From: Chryseobacterium luquanense
GTDB lineage: Bacteria > Bacteroidota > Bacteroidia > Flavobacteriales > Weeksellaceae
NCBI RefSeq assembly: GCF_026460945.1
Contig: NZ_JAOVZV010000001.1
Span: 558,001-622,000 of the forward strand
Direction: 5' to 3'
Length of the DNA: 64,000 nt
Positions 1 through 9,787 of the stretch are shown in pieces (within the stretch, counting starts at the first letter, position 1; each line of letters opens with the position of its first letter). The position numbers and the translations under genes are program-made. The notes under the pieces were generated by a model. The model was not told where the DNA came from. It did no database searches and was given only the letters and a program-made list of their open reading frames with translations.

Positions 1-158
1 TAAAAAAGACTTACTAGACTTAAAATTGTTTGAAAAATCACTTCTACTTTTAAAATATTCAGTTTCATGGCTTCTATTTTTTAGTTATTCTATTTTATTA
101 TACTTTCAATAATTTTTGAAACTTCAATTGAAATAAAAAAGGAGTTTTGAAGTCCTTT

Positions 159-662
159 CTACTTTAATAAATTGGTAATCTTTCCGACCAACCAATGGTC
201 GTCACTTTTTATGGCAAGATCCATAATATTATTAATCTTTCCTGTCACAGAACTGAAATCTTCCATCAGTTTGATAAATTCTTTTGCTCCTTCAGAATCT
301 TTATCTTCAATATTTTTAAGTTCTTCAAGGAAAGAAATTACCGGTTCTATTTCTCTCTTTCTTCTCTCTTTCGTTATTTGTTTAAACAGATACCACACAT
401 CTTTTTCTGCTACGAAATATTCTTTGCGGTCGCCTTTTACAAATTCTTTTTTTACAATTCCCCAGTCAATCAATGCCCTAAGATTCATGTTGGCATTCCC
501 TCTGGAAACTTCCAGCAAATCCATCACCTCATCGGTTGATAAAGGTCTTCCTTCTGCTAAAAGTAAAGCGTGAACCTGCGCCATCGTCCGGTTGATTCCC
601 CAATTGGTTGCAAAGGTCCCCCAAGTTTGGATGTATTTTTCTTTGGCTTCTGAAAGTTGCAT
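159..662 (-). CDS. GbsR/MarR-family transcriptional regulator
   Basis: This 167-residue protein looks like a GbsR-type winged-helix regulator of the MarR superfamily. The first ~100 residues hold the DNA-binding fold: a segment starting MAQVHALLL, then a helix-turn-helix around LSTDEVMDLLEVSRGNANMNL, then a basic wing ending near KGDRKEYF. The charged helical C-terminal half (residues ~100-167) probably forms the dimer interface. Length and the N-terminal phrase WGTFATNWGINRT fit the GbsR branch, which in other bacteria controls osmoprotectant or efflux genes. No such target lies next to it: it stands alone upstream of the vWA/A2M cluster on the same strand. Family confidence is high; the target is unknown. 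Confidence 0.85.
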   Translation of the reverse strand: MQLSEAKEKYIQTWGTFATNWGINRTMAQVHALLLAEGRPLSTDEVMDLLEVSRGNANMNLRALIDWGIVKKEFVKGDRKEYFVAEKDVWYLFKQITKERRKREIEPVISFLEELKNIEDKDSEGAKEFIKLMEDFSSVTGKINNIMDLAIKSDDHWLVGKITNLLK

Positions 663-780
663 TTTGGTTTTGTTTAAATTTCTATTACAAATATAATGAT
701 AGTTTTTGAATTTTCAATAATATTTGAAAGTTTATTTTTAAATAAAACAGAGAGCTAACTAAATGTCTGTTTTTAATCTA

Positions 781-2367
781 TTAGTTTATTGATTTATATT
801 TCTGAACGAGCTTGATAAACTCCGATCTGTAACCTTGATCATCTCTGCCAATTCCCTGTTTTGCCATACTTTCGATTTCGTTAAGTCCTTTTTTAGTAAT
901 CAGTTTCGAGTCTCTTAAAACCAATCCGAACCAAGCAACAGACGTTGCAAATTTAAAATCATGACTTGCTGTAGCCATTCTGTAATCTGAATTTTTAATG
1001 ATCTGACTAATTTCCGTGCTCTTATTACTGTCCGGTTTTTTGTATCTGAATTTTACAGTCGCCATTTCTTCCCCGAAACCCGTAGAATTATTAGCTTTAG
1101 AATATTTCATTTTCGTTTCTTTCGGTACAAATTCAGAATTAACATCTGATGGAATGATTTCATACAAAGCTGTTACCGTGTGACCACTTCCCAATTCTCC
1201 GGCATCAATCTGATCATTTTCGAAATCTTCATTTCTCAGTTTTCGGTTTTCATAACCAATCAGACGGTAAGATTTGACGTATTTAGGATTAAACTCAATC
1301 TGAATTTTTACATCTTTGGCAATAGTGTAAATATTTCCCGCAAACTCTTTTCCCAAAAACTTATTGGCTTCCTGCAAATTATCGATATAGCCATAATTTC
1401 CGTTGCCTTTATCGGCCAGAGTTTCGAGTTTATTGTCTTTATAATTTCCCATTCCGTAACCAAGACACGTCAGATAAATTCCAGATTTCCTCTTTTCCTC
1501 AATCAAAGATTGGAGATTGGCTTCGGAAGATGTACCTACATTAAAATCTCCATCCGTTGCCAGAACTACTCTATTGTTTCCACCTTTTATGAAATTTTCT
1601 TTTGATAATTTATAAGCGAGTTCAATTCCTTCCCCTCCTGCAGTACTTCCGCCAGCTTCAAGTTTGTCAAAAGCCTCAAGAATTTTACCTTTTTCTGAAG
1701 CCGGTGTAGAAGGGAGAATAACACCTGCACTTCCTGCATAGGCAACAATTCCTACTTTATCTTTAGAACTCAATTGGTTCAAAAGTATTTTTAAAGACTC
1801 CTTCAGCAATGGTAATTTATTATCGTCACTCATCGACCCCGAAGTATCGATAAGAAAAATGATGTTAGAAGGTGGTAAGTTATTGATAGGAACATTTTTT
1901 CCCTGAAGTCCGATTTTCAATAATTTATGTTTTGGATTCCAAGGTGAATCGCTGTATTCCGTATTAATTGAAAACGGATGCTGAGTTTGTGGCTGCGGAT
2001 AATCATATTTAAAATAATTGACCATTTCTTCGATTCTCACTGCATTTTTATCAACTTTTCCACCTTCATTAATCATTCTTCTGATGTTGGAATACGATGC
2101 ATTATCTACATCAATAGAAAAAGTAGAAACAGGCTGACTTTTCGTAAGCTCAAAAGGATTTTCGACAAGAGATGCGTACTCTTCATCGTCATTATCTATT
2201 TCAGTATTTGTTAGCTGATTATCTTGACCAGTTTCATCAATTTTCATTTCTTTAGCCACCATCGGAGCTTCAGATATCATATCCATTGAAGAAATAACAT
2301 CTTCTTTTTTCTTTTGACAACTAACAATGATTGTTAATGATAGAATTGTTATAATAATTTTATTCAT
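781..2367 (-). CDS. vWA-domain lipoprotein, YfbK-like (vWF_A N-terminal, VWA, DUF3520)
   Basis: This is a 528-residue lipoprotein. A short hydrophobic signal ends in a lipobox with Cys17 (IIVSC). After a low-complexity linker, residues ~62-150 match the N-terminal domain of YfbK-type proteins. The von Willebrand A domain follows, with a complete MIDAS start D174-T-S-G-S178 and a later ATDGDFNVG metal-site segment. The C-terminal ~200 residues match the DUF3520 region. Such proteins are thought to bind partner proteins through a metal ion; no enzymatic role is known. It is the last gene of a five-gene leftward cluster. From residue ~62 on it is a close paralogue of the C-terminal half of the plug+vWA protein at 9788-12325, but it lacks the plug and the inner-membrane anchor. 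Confidence 0.85.
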   Translation of the reverse strand: MNKIIITILSLTIIVSCQKKKEDVISSMDMISEAPMVAKEMKIDETGQDNQLTNTEIDNDDEEYASLVENPFELTKSQPVSTFSIDVDNASYSNIRRMINEGGKVDKNAVRIEEMVNYFKYDYPQPQTQHPFSINTEYSDSPWNPKHKLLKIGLQGKNVPINNLPPSNIIFLIDTSGSMSDDNKLPLLKESLKILLNQLSSKDKVGIVAYAGSAGVILPSTPASEKGKILEAFDKLEAGGSTAGGEGIELAYKLSKENFIKGGNNRVVLATDGDFNVGTSSEANLQSLIEEKRKSGIYLTCLGYGMGNYKDNKLETLADKGNGNYGYIDNLQEANKFLGKEFAGNIYTIAKDVKIQIEFNPKYVKSYRLIGYENRKLRNEDFENDQIDAGELGSGHTVTALYEIIPSDVNSEFVPKETKMKYSKANNSTGFGEEMATVKFRYKKPDSNKSTEISQIIKNSDYRMATASHDFKFATSVAWFGLVLRDSKLITKKGLNEIESMAKQGIGRDDQGYRSEFIKLVQKYKSIN

Positions 2368-2413
2368 ACGATGTGATTTTATTGGTTCTAAATATAGAAT
2401 TTTAGTCTAAACT

Positions 2414-5400
2414 TTAAGGTTCTATTACAGCTTTTACTTCTTCATTCCAAAACTTAACTTCCGGCATATAATAAAGATACACATTACTGGCTTTACCTGT
2501 ATACTCTCCGGCAAATTCTACTTTTAAATCTAAATTAATTGTTTTCGTCTCATTCACATCAAAGTGTTCCCAGTACAAAACCAGATAGTTATCAAATATT
2601 TCGTAATAAGAAACCTGCTTTTTATCGATCATATCTTTCAGCAAAGCATTTTGTAAAGTAAGACCCGCAGGAATTCCTATTTTCGCAGTTGTCATTGGTA
2701 AATCTCCGTTGATTTTATTTTTTACCGTCACTGTCATTCTGTTAGTCTCTCCTACTTTTGAAATTTCAGACTTCAGTTTTGTTTCTAAAGTCACCGGAAT
2801 ATTTTCACTTTTCGGAGCTTCTAAAGTATAATATTGATAATCTAGTTTGTATGGTAAACCTCTGTCACATAAATACTCAACGTTTAATTCGTTTTCACCT
2901 TTCCTGAAAGCTGAAGAAATCATCATATTTTGTGATACTTTGGCATTATTAATTTTAATTTCCGGTTTATCAATTCCAAATAATTTTTCATTTTTAGCGA
3001 AGAAATCTGACAATGCTTCTAAAGCAACCGTTGTAGCTTGTGTAGAACCAAATCCGTAATATCCGTTATAATTAATCAATTCATCTGCAACTTTTGCAAT
3101 TTCCAACTGATTAATTTTATCATTTTTTTGCAATGCCATCATATACAACGAAAGCGTTTCTGCATTGGCAGAAATTCCACCTGAACCTGTAAATGTTGTC
3201 TTGGTTTTTACATTCTCATTCTTGTATTGATCATTCAAAATCGAAATTAAGTTATTGTAATCCTCATATTTTCCAAGATTAGAAGAAGCATTCGCCATTA
3301 AAGCCAACTGATAAGAATCCCTCGTTGCGATTGCTCTTTTCAAGCTGGTTTCGTAAGTATCCTGAATTTCATTTTTAAAACCAAGCTTCGATAAAGCATA
3401 GAGAACATACATATTTCTAGACCAGTAATATTCAGAATAAGCCGATTGAGATTCATAACTTCTTCTCACTTCAAAAAGCCCGTTAGAATTTTTCTTTGAC
3501 AGGATAAATGAGGAAAGATTCTGAACCAATTTTGCATCAACATTTATATATTTCTTTAAATCTCTGAATTGAAGCAGAGCAAAAGCGGACAAAGCAACAT
3601 CAGACTCATTTCCGTTGAAATACGAGAATCCGCCATCTTTGTTTTTATATGAAAGCATTTTTTCAAATCCTTTTTTCATGTTTTTTAAAACAGTAAATTC
3701 CGTTCCCGAATTGATTTTGTTAGTCGTTTTTAAATAATTCAAAATAAAAACGTTCGGATAAACCGTAGAGGAAAGCTGCTCGAAACAACCGTAAGGTTCA
3801 CGCTTTAATTTCTCAATATCCTCAAACATTTGTAACGCTGAGTTTTCATAAACATAATAAGATGCTTCAAAACTCCCGTTTACATATTCAGGAAGATTGA
3901 TCTTTGTATTTTCCGGTTTGTTATTTACAATCGAGAAATGATGAGGAAAGCCTTTTTCCTCAACTTTTAAAGGTAAAATCATTGTTTCCCTGAATTCATA
4001 TGATTTAACGGTAAACTGAATGTTAGAATTGATTAATTTATCAGTCTGCATCGTAACAAATAATCTTCCCGATTCTAAAGGTTTTAAGGTAATTAAACTA
4101 TCCGCTTTCATCAATTTTATATGGTTCGGAACAATGACATTCAGCGTTAAAGTTTTCGTTTCCGCTGAATTATTTTTAATCACCACTGGAATCATCATTT
4201 GATCTGTACGTGTTAAATATTGCGGAATTTTAGCATCGATTGAAATCAGACTTTGTGCAGCATATGTAGTTTCATCTCTACCAATCAAGCCATTTGCAGA
4301 GATTCCTTCAGTCATAATTCTGAACGATGAATTGGCATCCGACTGATAGAATTCTACCTGAGCTTTTCCGTTCTTGTCGGTTTCTACAATGGGATTCCAA
4401 TATAAAGTTTCTCGGTAATCATGACGATATGAAGTGTTGGTCGTTTTATAAACTGGATAGGAAAATTTTCTGTAGCCATCATAACGATAAAATTCACCGT
4501 AAATCGTCAAACTGTCTCCGGGAATATTTTTTACGGCAAAATAAGTTTCGGGAGTGATGTCGAATTTTATGTTTGAGTTCTTTCGTTTATTTGTATCAAT
4601 AATAATAACACCATTTGCGCCCCTATTACCATACATTGAAGTTGCTTCAGCATCTTTAAGAACTGTCATGCTATTAACATCATTAGGATTTATTGAGCGG
4701 AATGCATTACTATTTGTTGGAAAACCATCAATAATATAAAGCGGTTCAACATGAACACTAGTTGTACTAAATCCTCTAATCACAACAGTAGGTTTTGAAC
4801 CAGGCTGTCCAGTACCTGTAGCTATGTTAACACCTGCAAGTTGTCCTTGTGCGATTGTCATTAGCGGGGCATTAGGTCTTCTATCAAAATCTTTAATTGT
4901 AGAGAAAACAGCTTCTTTGGTCATAGATTTAAGACCTACAACCACAACTTCTTCAATACTCTTTTCAACCTTACTAGAATCTGATTTTCTTATTGATGGT
5001 AAAGTTTTTAACAAACTCTCAATTTCCTGAGAAATTGACGGCTTCTTATCTTTTACCTCTGCATCTTTTATAATTTCATCAACATTAATATTTTCTAAAG
5101 ATTGCTTTATCAAAGGATTAATATTCAGTTGATAAGAAAGCATCCTTATATTTACTTTTTGTTTTTTTTCTAAAGATTTTGCAATCACGTCATATTGATA
5201 TTCTCCATCTAAATCTGAAAAATAAAACAATCCATTTTCTGAGGTCACTTGCTTTTTTATTTTTGAATAATTTTCGACCAGATACACTTCTGCTTTTACC
5301 GGTTTTTTGTTTTCATCCTCTACGATACCATAAATTGGGTTGATTTTTTCCGGAAGATATTTGTAGTTTCCGGATTTTTCAACATCCACATTCATTTCAA

Positions 5401-6952
5401 AATATCGGTAACCGTTGGTCAGCATGACTAAGTCTAAACTTTTCGTTGCTTTCACTTCTTTTTTATCAAAATAAAACTGAGGTCTTTCTATTTTCCCTCT
5501 CAACTCAGAATCCAATAAAAGCCATGAAAGGATGTGGTTTTGTTTATCATCGGCATACGTCCATAATTTATCATCAACGACACTCATGGAAAGGTTTGCA
5601 GGAATAGGTTGATTGTTTTCATCGGTGGTTTCTACATTCACAATTACTTTTTCTCTTGGCAAATAATTTTTCTTAATTGGAGTAATTTTTACCTTTAGCT
5701 GCTTATTTTCATTTACAAATACAATTCTTTCTGCCAGAGGAATATTATTTTCTGTGACTGTAAATCTGCAAATTCCGATGGGAAACTCTTTCTCTGAAAT
5801 CTCAATTTGATTTAAACCTCGTTTCAAGCGCATCATCTTAGAATAAACCTCTTTTCCACGGAAGTTTCCTAAGATTCCCACGTTCTTTTCTGAGGTCGAA
5901 ATAATACTCAGAATGATTTTTTGATTTTCTTTTTTAGCATTTAAAACAATTCCTACATCTGTAGCAACAGGAAGTTGGTAGATTTTACTGATGTTTTGAG
6001 GTTTCAAAACCTTCGCATAATAGGTTTCACCTTTTTTCGGAGTAAAAAGAAAACTTCCCATGCCGAAATTATAGGCTGAAACTTCTGTCAATTTCTGATG
6101 ATTATTATTGTAAATTTCCAAAACTGCATCAACCGGTTTTTCAAATTCGTCCAAAACTTTAAAAGCAACATTTTGTTCGATTCCGTTAATGAAAGTTCCG
6201 CCTTCAGGCATGAATTTTAAATCTAAATTATTAAGAACAATCGGAATATTTCTAGAAATAGACTCTGTAAAACCATCGTAATTGACTTTGATACTCAATA
6301 AAGCATCCGCAGATTTCAGCACTTCAGGAAGTTTAAATTTTATTAAATGTTTTCCTTCTTTATCGGTAATCAGCGAACCTTCGGAAATTTTTTCTCCCTC
6401 ATGGGTTACTATAAAAAATGCTTCATAAAAAGGAATCGGAAGATTACTTAAACTTCTCATCGAGAAATCAGCCAGAACCTCATCTCCTGCTCCATAGCCT
6501 TTTTTAGGAAAATCAAGTTTCATTAAAATTCTTGGGGAAACTATTTTTTGGAGGGTAATTTCTTTCTCAAAAACATTTTTTCCTTTTTCATTTTGCATCC
6601 AGGCTGTAAAAGCTCTGATTTTATAAATTCCGCCTTTCATATCTTCTGAGAAACTGAAAGCTCCTTCTGCGTGACCATTTTTTATTGCATATTTGTTTTT
6701 CTTTACAATAGCTCCGCTTGGATCAACCAATTCTACATTCACAGTTCTGCTTTGATTGGCCGGAAGATTATTTTCTGCCTGAACAATAAATATTTTGAAA
6801 AACATTTCCTCTCCAGGTTTATAAAAAACATGGTTGGTCTGTATGTAAGTTTTCTCTTTTTTAAAATCACTAAATTTAGTCTGTCCATTAAAAAACAGGC
6901 ATGAAAACAGAGTGAAAACAAAAGCTATATTGAATAAAAATCTGAAGTTCAT
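2414..6952 (-). CDS. Alpha-2-macroglobulin-like protein with embedded carboxypeptidase-regulatory and TonB-plug domains
   Basis: This 1512-residue exported protein has an N-terminal signal (hydrophobic to about residue 22). Macroglobulin-type beta domains follow, including an MG2-like stretch near residues 35-140. Residues ~540-600 look like a carboxypeptidase regulatory-like domain (IYGIVEDENKKPVKAEVYL). Residues ~660-790 are a SusC/RagA-type TonB plug, starting EEVVVVG and ending with LKDAEATSMYGNRGANGV. The A2M core follows, with an intact thioester motif C1056-F-E-Q1059 and an alpha/alpha-toroid-like helical region. Bacterial A2Ms are periplasmic traps that bind attacking proteases covalently through this thioester. 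A plug inside one, with no barrel attached, is unexpected. The gene starts 3 bases downstream of the plug-less barrel gene, so the two are almost certainly co-transcribed. A2M and plug identities are firm; the combined function is inferred. Confidence 0.85.
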   Translation of the reverse strand: MNFRFLFNIAFVFTLFSCLFFNGQTKFSDFKKEKTYIQTNHVFYKPGEEMFFKIFIVQAENNLPANQSRTVNVELVDPSGAIVKKNKYAIKNGHAEGAFSFSEDMKGGIYKIRAFTAWMQNEKGKNVFEKEITLQKIVSPRILMKLDFPKKGYGAGDEVLADFSMRSLSNLPIPFYEAFFIVTHEGEKISEGSLITDKEGKHLIKFKLPEVLKSADALLSIKVNYDGFTESISRNIPIVLNNLDLKFMPEGGTFINGIEQNVAFKVLDEFEKPVDAVLEIYNNNHQKLTEVSAYNFGMGSFLFTPKKGETYYAKVLKPQNISKIYQLPVATDVGIVLNAKKENQKIILSIISTSEKNVGILGNFRGKEVYSKMMRLKRGLNQIEISEKEFPIGICRFTVTENNIPLAERIVFVNENKQLKVKITPIKKNYLPREKVIVNVETTDENNQPIPANLSMSVVDDKLWTYADDKQNHILSWLLLDSELRGKIERPQFYFDKKEVKATKSLDLVMLTNGYRYFEMNVDVEKSGNYKYLPEKINPIYGIVEDENKKPVKAEVYLVENYSKIKKQVTSENGLFYFSDLDGEYQYDVIAKSLEKKQKVNIRMLSYQLNINPLIKQSLENINVDEIIKDAEVKDKKPSISQEIESLLKTLPSIRKSDSSKVEKSIEEVVVVGLKSMTKEAVFSTIKDFDRRPNAPLMTIAQGQLAGVNIATGTGQPGSKPTVVIRGFSTTSVHVEPLYIIDGFPTNSNAFRSINPNDVNSMTVLKDAEATSMYGNRGANGVIIIDTNKRKNSNIKFDITPETYFAVKNIPGDSLTIYGEFYRYDGYRKFSYPVYKTTNTSYRHDYRETLYWNPIVETDKNGKAQVEFYQSDANSSFRIMTEGISANGLIGRDETTYAAQSLISIDAKIPQYLTRTDQMMIPVVIKNNSAETKTLTLNVIVPNHIKLMKADSLITLKPLESGRLFVTMQTDKLINSNIQFTVKSYEFRETMILPLKVEEKGFPHHFSIVNNKPENTKINLPEYVNGSFEASYYVYENSALQMFEDIEKLKREPYGCFEQLSSTVYPNVFILNYLKTTNKINSGTEFTVLKNMKKGFEKMLSYKNKDGGFSYFNGNESDVALSAFALLQFRDLKKYINVDAKLVQNLSSFILSKKNSNGLFEVRRSYESQSAYSEYYWSRNMYVLYALSKLGFKNEIQDTYETSLKRAIATRDSYQLALMANASSNLGKYEDYNNLISILNDQYKNENVKTKTTFTGSGGISANAETLSLYMMALQKNDKINQLEIAKVADELINYNGYYGFGSTQATTVALEALSDFFAKNEKLFGIDKPEIKINNAKVSQNMMISSAFRKGENELNVEYLCDRGLPYKLDYQYYTLEAPKSENIPVTLETKLKSEISKVGETNRMTVTVKNKINGDLPMTTAKIGIPAGLTLQNALLKDMIDKKQVSYYEIFDNYLVLYWEHFDVNETKTINLDLKVEFAGEYTGKASNVYLYYMPEVKFWNEEVKAVIEP

Positions 6953-6955
6953 TGT

Positions 6956-9721
6956 TTAAAATTTAAAAGAAACTGTGCAACCGTAAGTTTTAAAAGATGG
7001 CAGATTGAAAAAATCTAAACCTCGGCTGTTATCAAAATCGTAAAAATTCTGGTTAGAGTCTACCCCACTGTTTGCCTGCCAAAGGAAAATATTATTCACA
7101 TAAAAGCTTACACCTAAAGCTCTTCTTAATTTTCCGATATCGAAATAAGCTGAAAGTGTAATATCATTAATTCTGATGTAATCTGCTTTTTCAACATAAT
7201 TTTCCGCAACACCCAGAAAACCATATCTCGACCAACGATTTTCGGCAACTGATTGATTCGGATTGTAAAAATCTACCGGAGTTTGGTTGACATTTCCATT
7301 AGAATTGACACCCTCAAAAACATAATTTCTAATATTTCTTTCATCCGCTGAAGTTTGGGAACGACCGTAATAATCGAGAACAGCCTGAGTTCCGTTCCAT
7401 AGCTGTCCGCCTTTTTTCCATTCCCAATTGATGTCTAAAGCAAACATTTTATAGGTAAGATTATGGGAAAATTTCATCACAAAATCCGGAGTGGGATCTG
7501 CAATCAATTTCATTCCAGAAGCTTTCACGAGATATCCATAATCATCGATAATCACCTTTCCTTCTGCATTTCTTTCAAAATAACTTCCCATTACTGCACC
7601 TAAAACCTGACCCTCTGATAATCTTTTATAAATATCATTAAAACCGGAAATTATCAGATTATTGTAACCTGAATTTACACGGTCAACAATATCTCTGTAT
7701 TTAAAAAATGAAGCTCTACTGCTTAAAGAAAAATTTTGGTTGCTAATTATTCTATCGTAATTAAAATTTACTTCATATCCTTTATATGTGTGATCTGCAA
7801 GATTTTTTAAAACTAAATTCTGTCCTTCAAAAACCGGAAAAATGTCATCATAAATTCTTCGGTTGAAATATTCTGCACTTAAATCTATTTTTCGATTAAG
7901 CATTAATTTAAAACCTGTTTTCCATTCTTTAATAGTAATATTTGAAAGATTTTTAAATGTCTCTACTTCATTTAATGGAAAGTATTGATGAAAATTCTGG
8001 GCAGAAAACCGGGTTGTGGCATAAGAGGAATATGACTTTGCTATCTCCGGTTCTGCCGCCAACTGCGTGTAAGCTCCAAGAAGCTGAAGTTTGCTTCCGT
8101 AATTGTTAAATAAATTTTTGAAAGTGAAATATCCATTCGCTTTCGGAAGCCAATAAGCATTTTTTGATGAGGTATTTGAAGTGTAAAATGAATTTCCAAC
8201 ATTTACTCCAAATTCTATATCATCATAATCATCGTAATCCAAATTATAATTGAAAATATAATCCTGTGAAGTTCTCTGATAAATATAATTTCGGTTTGAA
8301 CTGTGATTAATGCTTACTTTTCTGTCATTGAGAATATGATTTAAACTAAACTTATTTTTCAGATCATGATCTCTCGTTTCATAAGTCGTCAAAATATTGG
8401 AATTATAAAACTCGTTTTTTTGATCTCTTCTATTGTACAATCCATTGATAAAACCATTGGTTGAAGGCTTGTAAACATCAAGATGCATAATATCCTGATT
8501 ATCATAAGACTGACTGATATTCAGTTTAAAATCATCCCAGTTTTTGCTTACATCAAAATTAAACTGGCGGATATTGTCAGTGTAATTATATTTATTTTTA
8601 TTATCAAAAAGAAAATAAGGATTGTCTGCATACAAACTGTAACTTCTCTGCAAACCGTTACTCAGATAAGCATTCTGCTGATTGGAAAAAGAAACCGGAG
8701 TCAAAAGTGAATTTTGATACGCTCTGTTAAAAAGTCCTATTCTATTGGTATTGGTCGCTTTATTTTCTTCGTAATTAAATCCTGCATTGACATCAAACTT
8801 TAGAATTTTTGTACTGAATTTAGTCTTAAAAGAATTGACAATGTCATATTGATCCACGAAATACATCTGATCTTTTTGCTGACCAATAGTAAAAGAAAGT
8901 CGAATATCATCGTTGTAGCCGCCATTCTTGATAATTGCATTCAGATTCAGCTGATTGCTGTAGCCAACCGTTGTTTTAAAAAGATTATTGCTGTAAGCTT
9001 TTGCAGGAGAAATTGCATTAGATAAACCTACTAATTGTCCGTTGACATCATATTCATAAGTTTGCCCGTTGAAACCTAAAGATGAAATATCCGGACCAAA
9101 ACTGAACATTTCATTAGTTTCAGGACCTTTCCAAACGAGCGAACCATTTTCTGATCTTCCTTGTACATAGCGACTCTGAGTTTGTGGAATTCTGTTTCTG
9201 TTTTTGATGTCTAATGAAGTGCTGAAACTTCCGTTAAAAACAAGATATTTTCTGGGCTGACTTTTAATTTTATATAAAGAATCTGATTTTAGTTTTAGTT
9301 TTCTTACCGCAGAAAAACTGCGATTTGAATTTTTCCTTAAAGAATCGTAAGAATTTTCTATACTGAATTGATCATTTATAGGTTTCTCAAGCAGGCTTTC
9401 ATAATCGTTGGAATTAATATCTTTAACCGTTTCTTTAGAAATTTGTCTTTCTAAAAGATATTTTAACTCATAAACTCCCCGAACAACTTCAATATTTTTC
9501 CCGTTATTCCAAACTAAAGTGTCGTATTCTTTTGCAGCGATAATTGCATAACCTTTTTCATCAGTCAATTCATAGACTCCTGTGTTTTTGTTGAAAATTT
9601 TCAGAAAATTCTGAGGCTTTTTCTTTTCATTAAAAAACGTTCCCGAATAATAACGCTGAGAATCCTGCGCAAAGACAAACTGCACCGCAAATACAGGCAA
9701 TAACAGATAAACTTTTTTCAT
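6956..9721 (-). CDS. SusC-like outer-membrane beta-barrel protein lacking the plug domain
   Basis: This 921-residue protein has a signal peptide (cleavage near FAQ at residues 17-19). A short regulatory-like beta domain follows (residues ~22-75: GTFFNEKKKPQNFLKIF, then a DEKGYAII segment). From about residue 170 to the end it shows alternating aromatic and polar beta strands typical of a TonB-dependent receptor barrel, finishing with a strand ending in the terminal Phe (YGCTVSFKF). Between the two I see none of the plug hallmarks (VVVGYG, IRG, PLYVIDG, LKDA...YG.RG.NG). The same hallmarks are present in the flanking genes on both sides. Standard TonB receptors carry plug and barrel in one chain. 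This one lies between two plug-containing proteins in the same operon, so the plug may be supplied in trans. That is inference. Confidence 0.75.
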   Translation of the reverse strand: MKKVYLLLPVFAVQFVFAQDSQRYYSGTFFNEKKKPQNFLKIFNKNTGVYELTDEKGYAIIAAKEYDTLVWNNGKNIEVVRGVYELKYLLERQISKETVKDINSNDYESLLEKPINDQFSIENSYDSLRKNSNRSFSAVRKLKLKSDSLYKIKSQPRKYLVFNGSFSTSLDIKNRNRIPQTQSRYVQGRSENGSLVWKGPETNEMFSFGPDISSLGFNGQTYEYDVNGQLVGLSNAISPAKAYSNNLFKTTVGYSNQLNLNAIIKNGGYNDDIRLSFTIGQQKDQMYFVDQYDIVNSFKTKFSTKILKFDVNAGFNYEENKATNTNRIGLFNRAYQNSLLTPVSFSNQQNAYLSNGLQRSYSLYADNPYFLFDNKNKYNYTDNIRQFNFDVSKNWDDFKLNISQSYDNQDIMHLDVYKPSTNGFINGLYNRRDQKNEFYNSNILTTYETRDHDLKNKFSLNHILNDRKVSINHSSNRNYIYQRTSQDYIFNYNLDYDDYDDIEFGVNVGNSFYTSNTSSKNAYWLPKANGYFTFKNLFNNYGSKLQLLGAYTQLAAEPEIAKSYSSYATTRFSAQNFHQYFPLNEVETFKNLSNITIKEWKTGFKLMLNRKIDLSAEYFNRRIYDDIFPVFEGQNLVLKNLADHTYKGYEVNFNYDRIISNQNFSLSSRASFFKYRDIVDRVNSGYNNLIISGFNDIYKRLSEGQVLGAVMGSYFERNAEGKVIIDDYGYLVKASGMKLIADPTPDFVMKFSHNLTYKMFALDINWEWKKGGQLWNGTQAVLDYYGRSQTSADERNIRNYVFEGVNSNGNVNQTPVDFYNPNQSVAENRWSRYGFLGVAENYVEKADYIRINDITLSAYFDIGKLRRALGVSFYVNNIFLWQANSGVDSNQNFYDFDNSRGLDFFNLPSFKTYGCTVSFKF

Positions 9722-9787
9722 CCTTTATAATATGTCTAAAAATAGAGAAAAAAAAGAAATCTCCGAAGAAATTTCTTTTTATGATTG

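Noticed and set aside
172..573. Plus-strand open frame opposite the GbsR-type regulator
   Set aside because: It is the antisense shadow of a gene with a clear winged-helix family match; no signal peptide or motif supports it. Many similar antisense frames across the window were dropped for the same reason.
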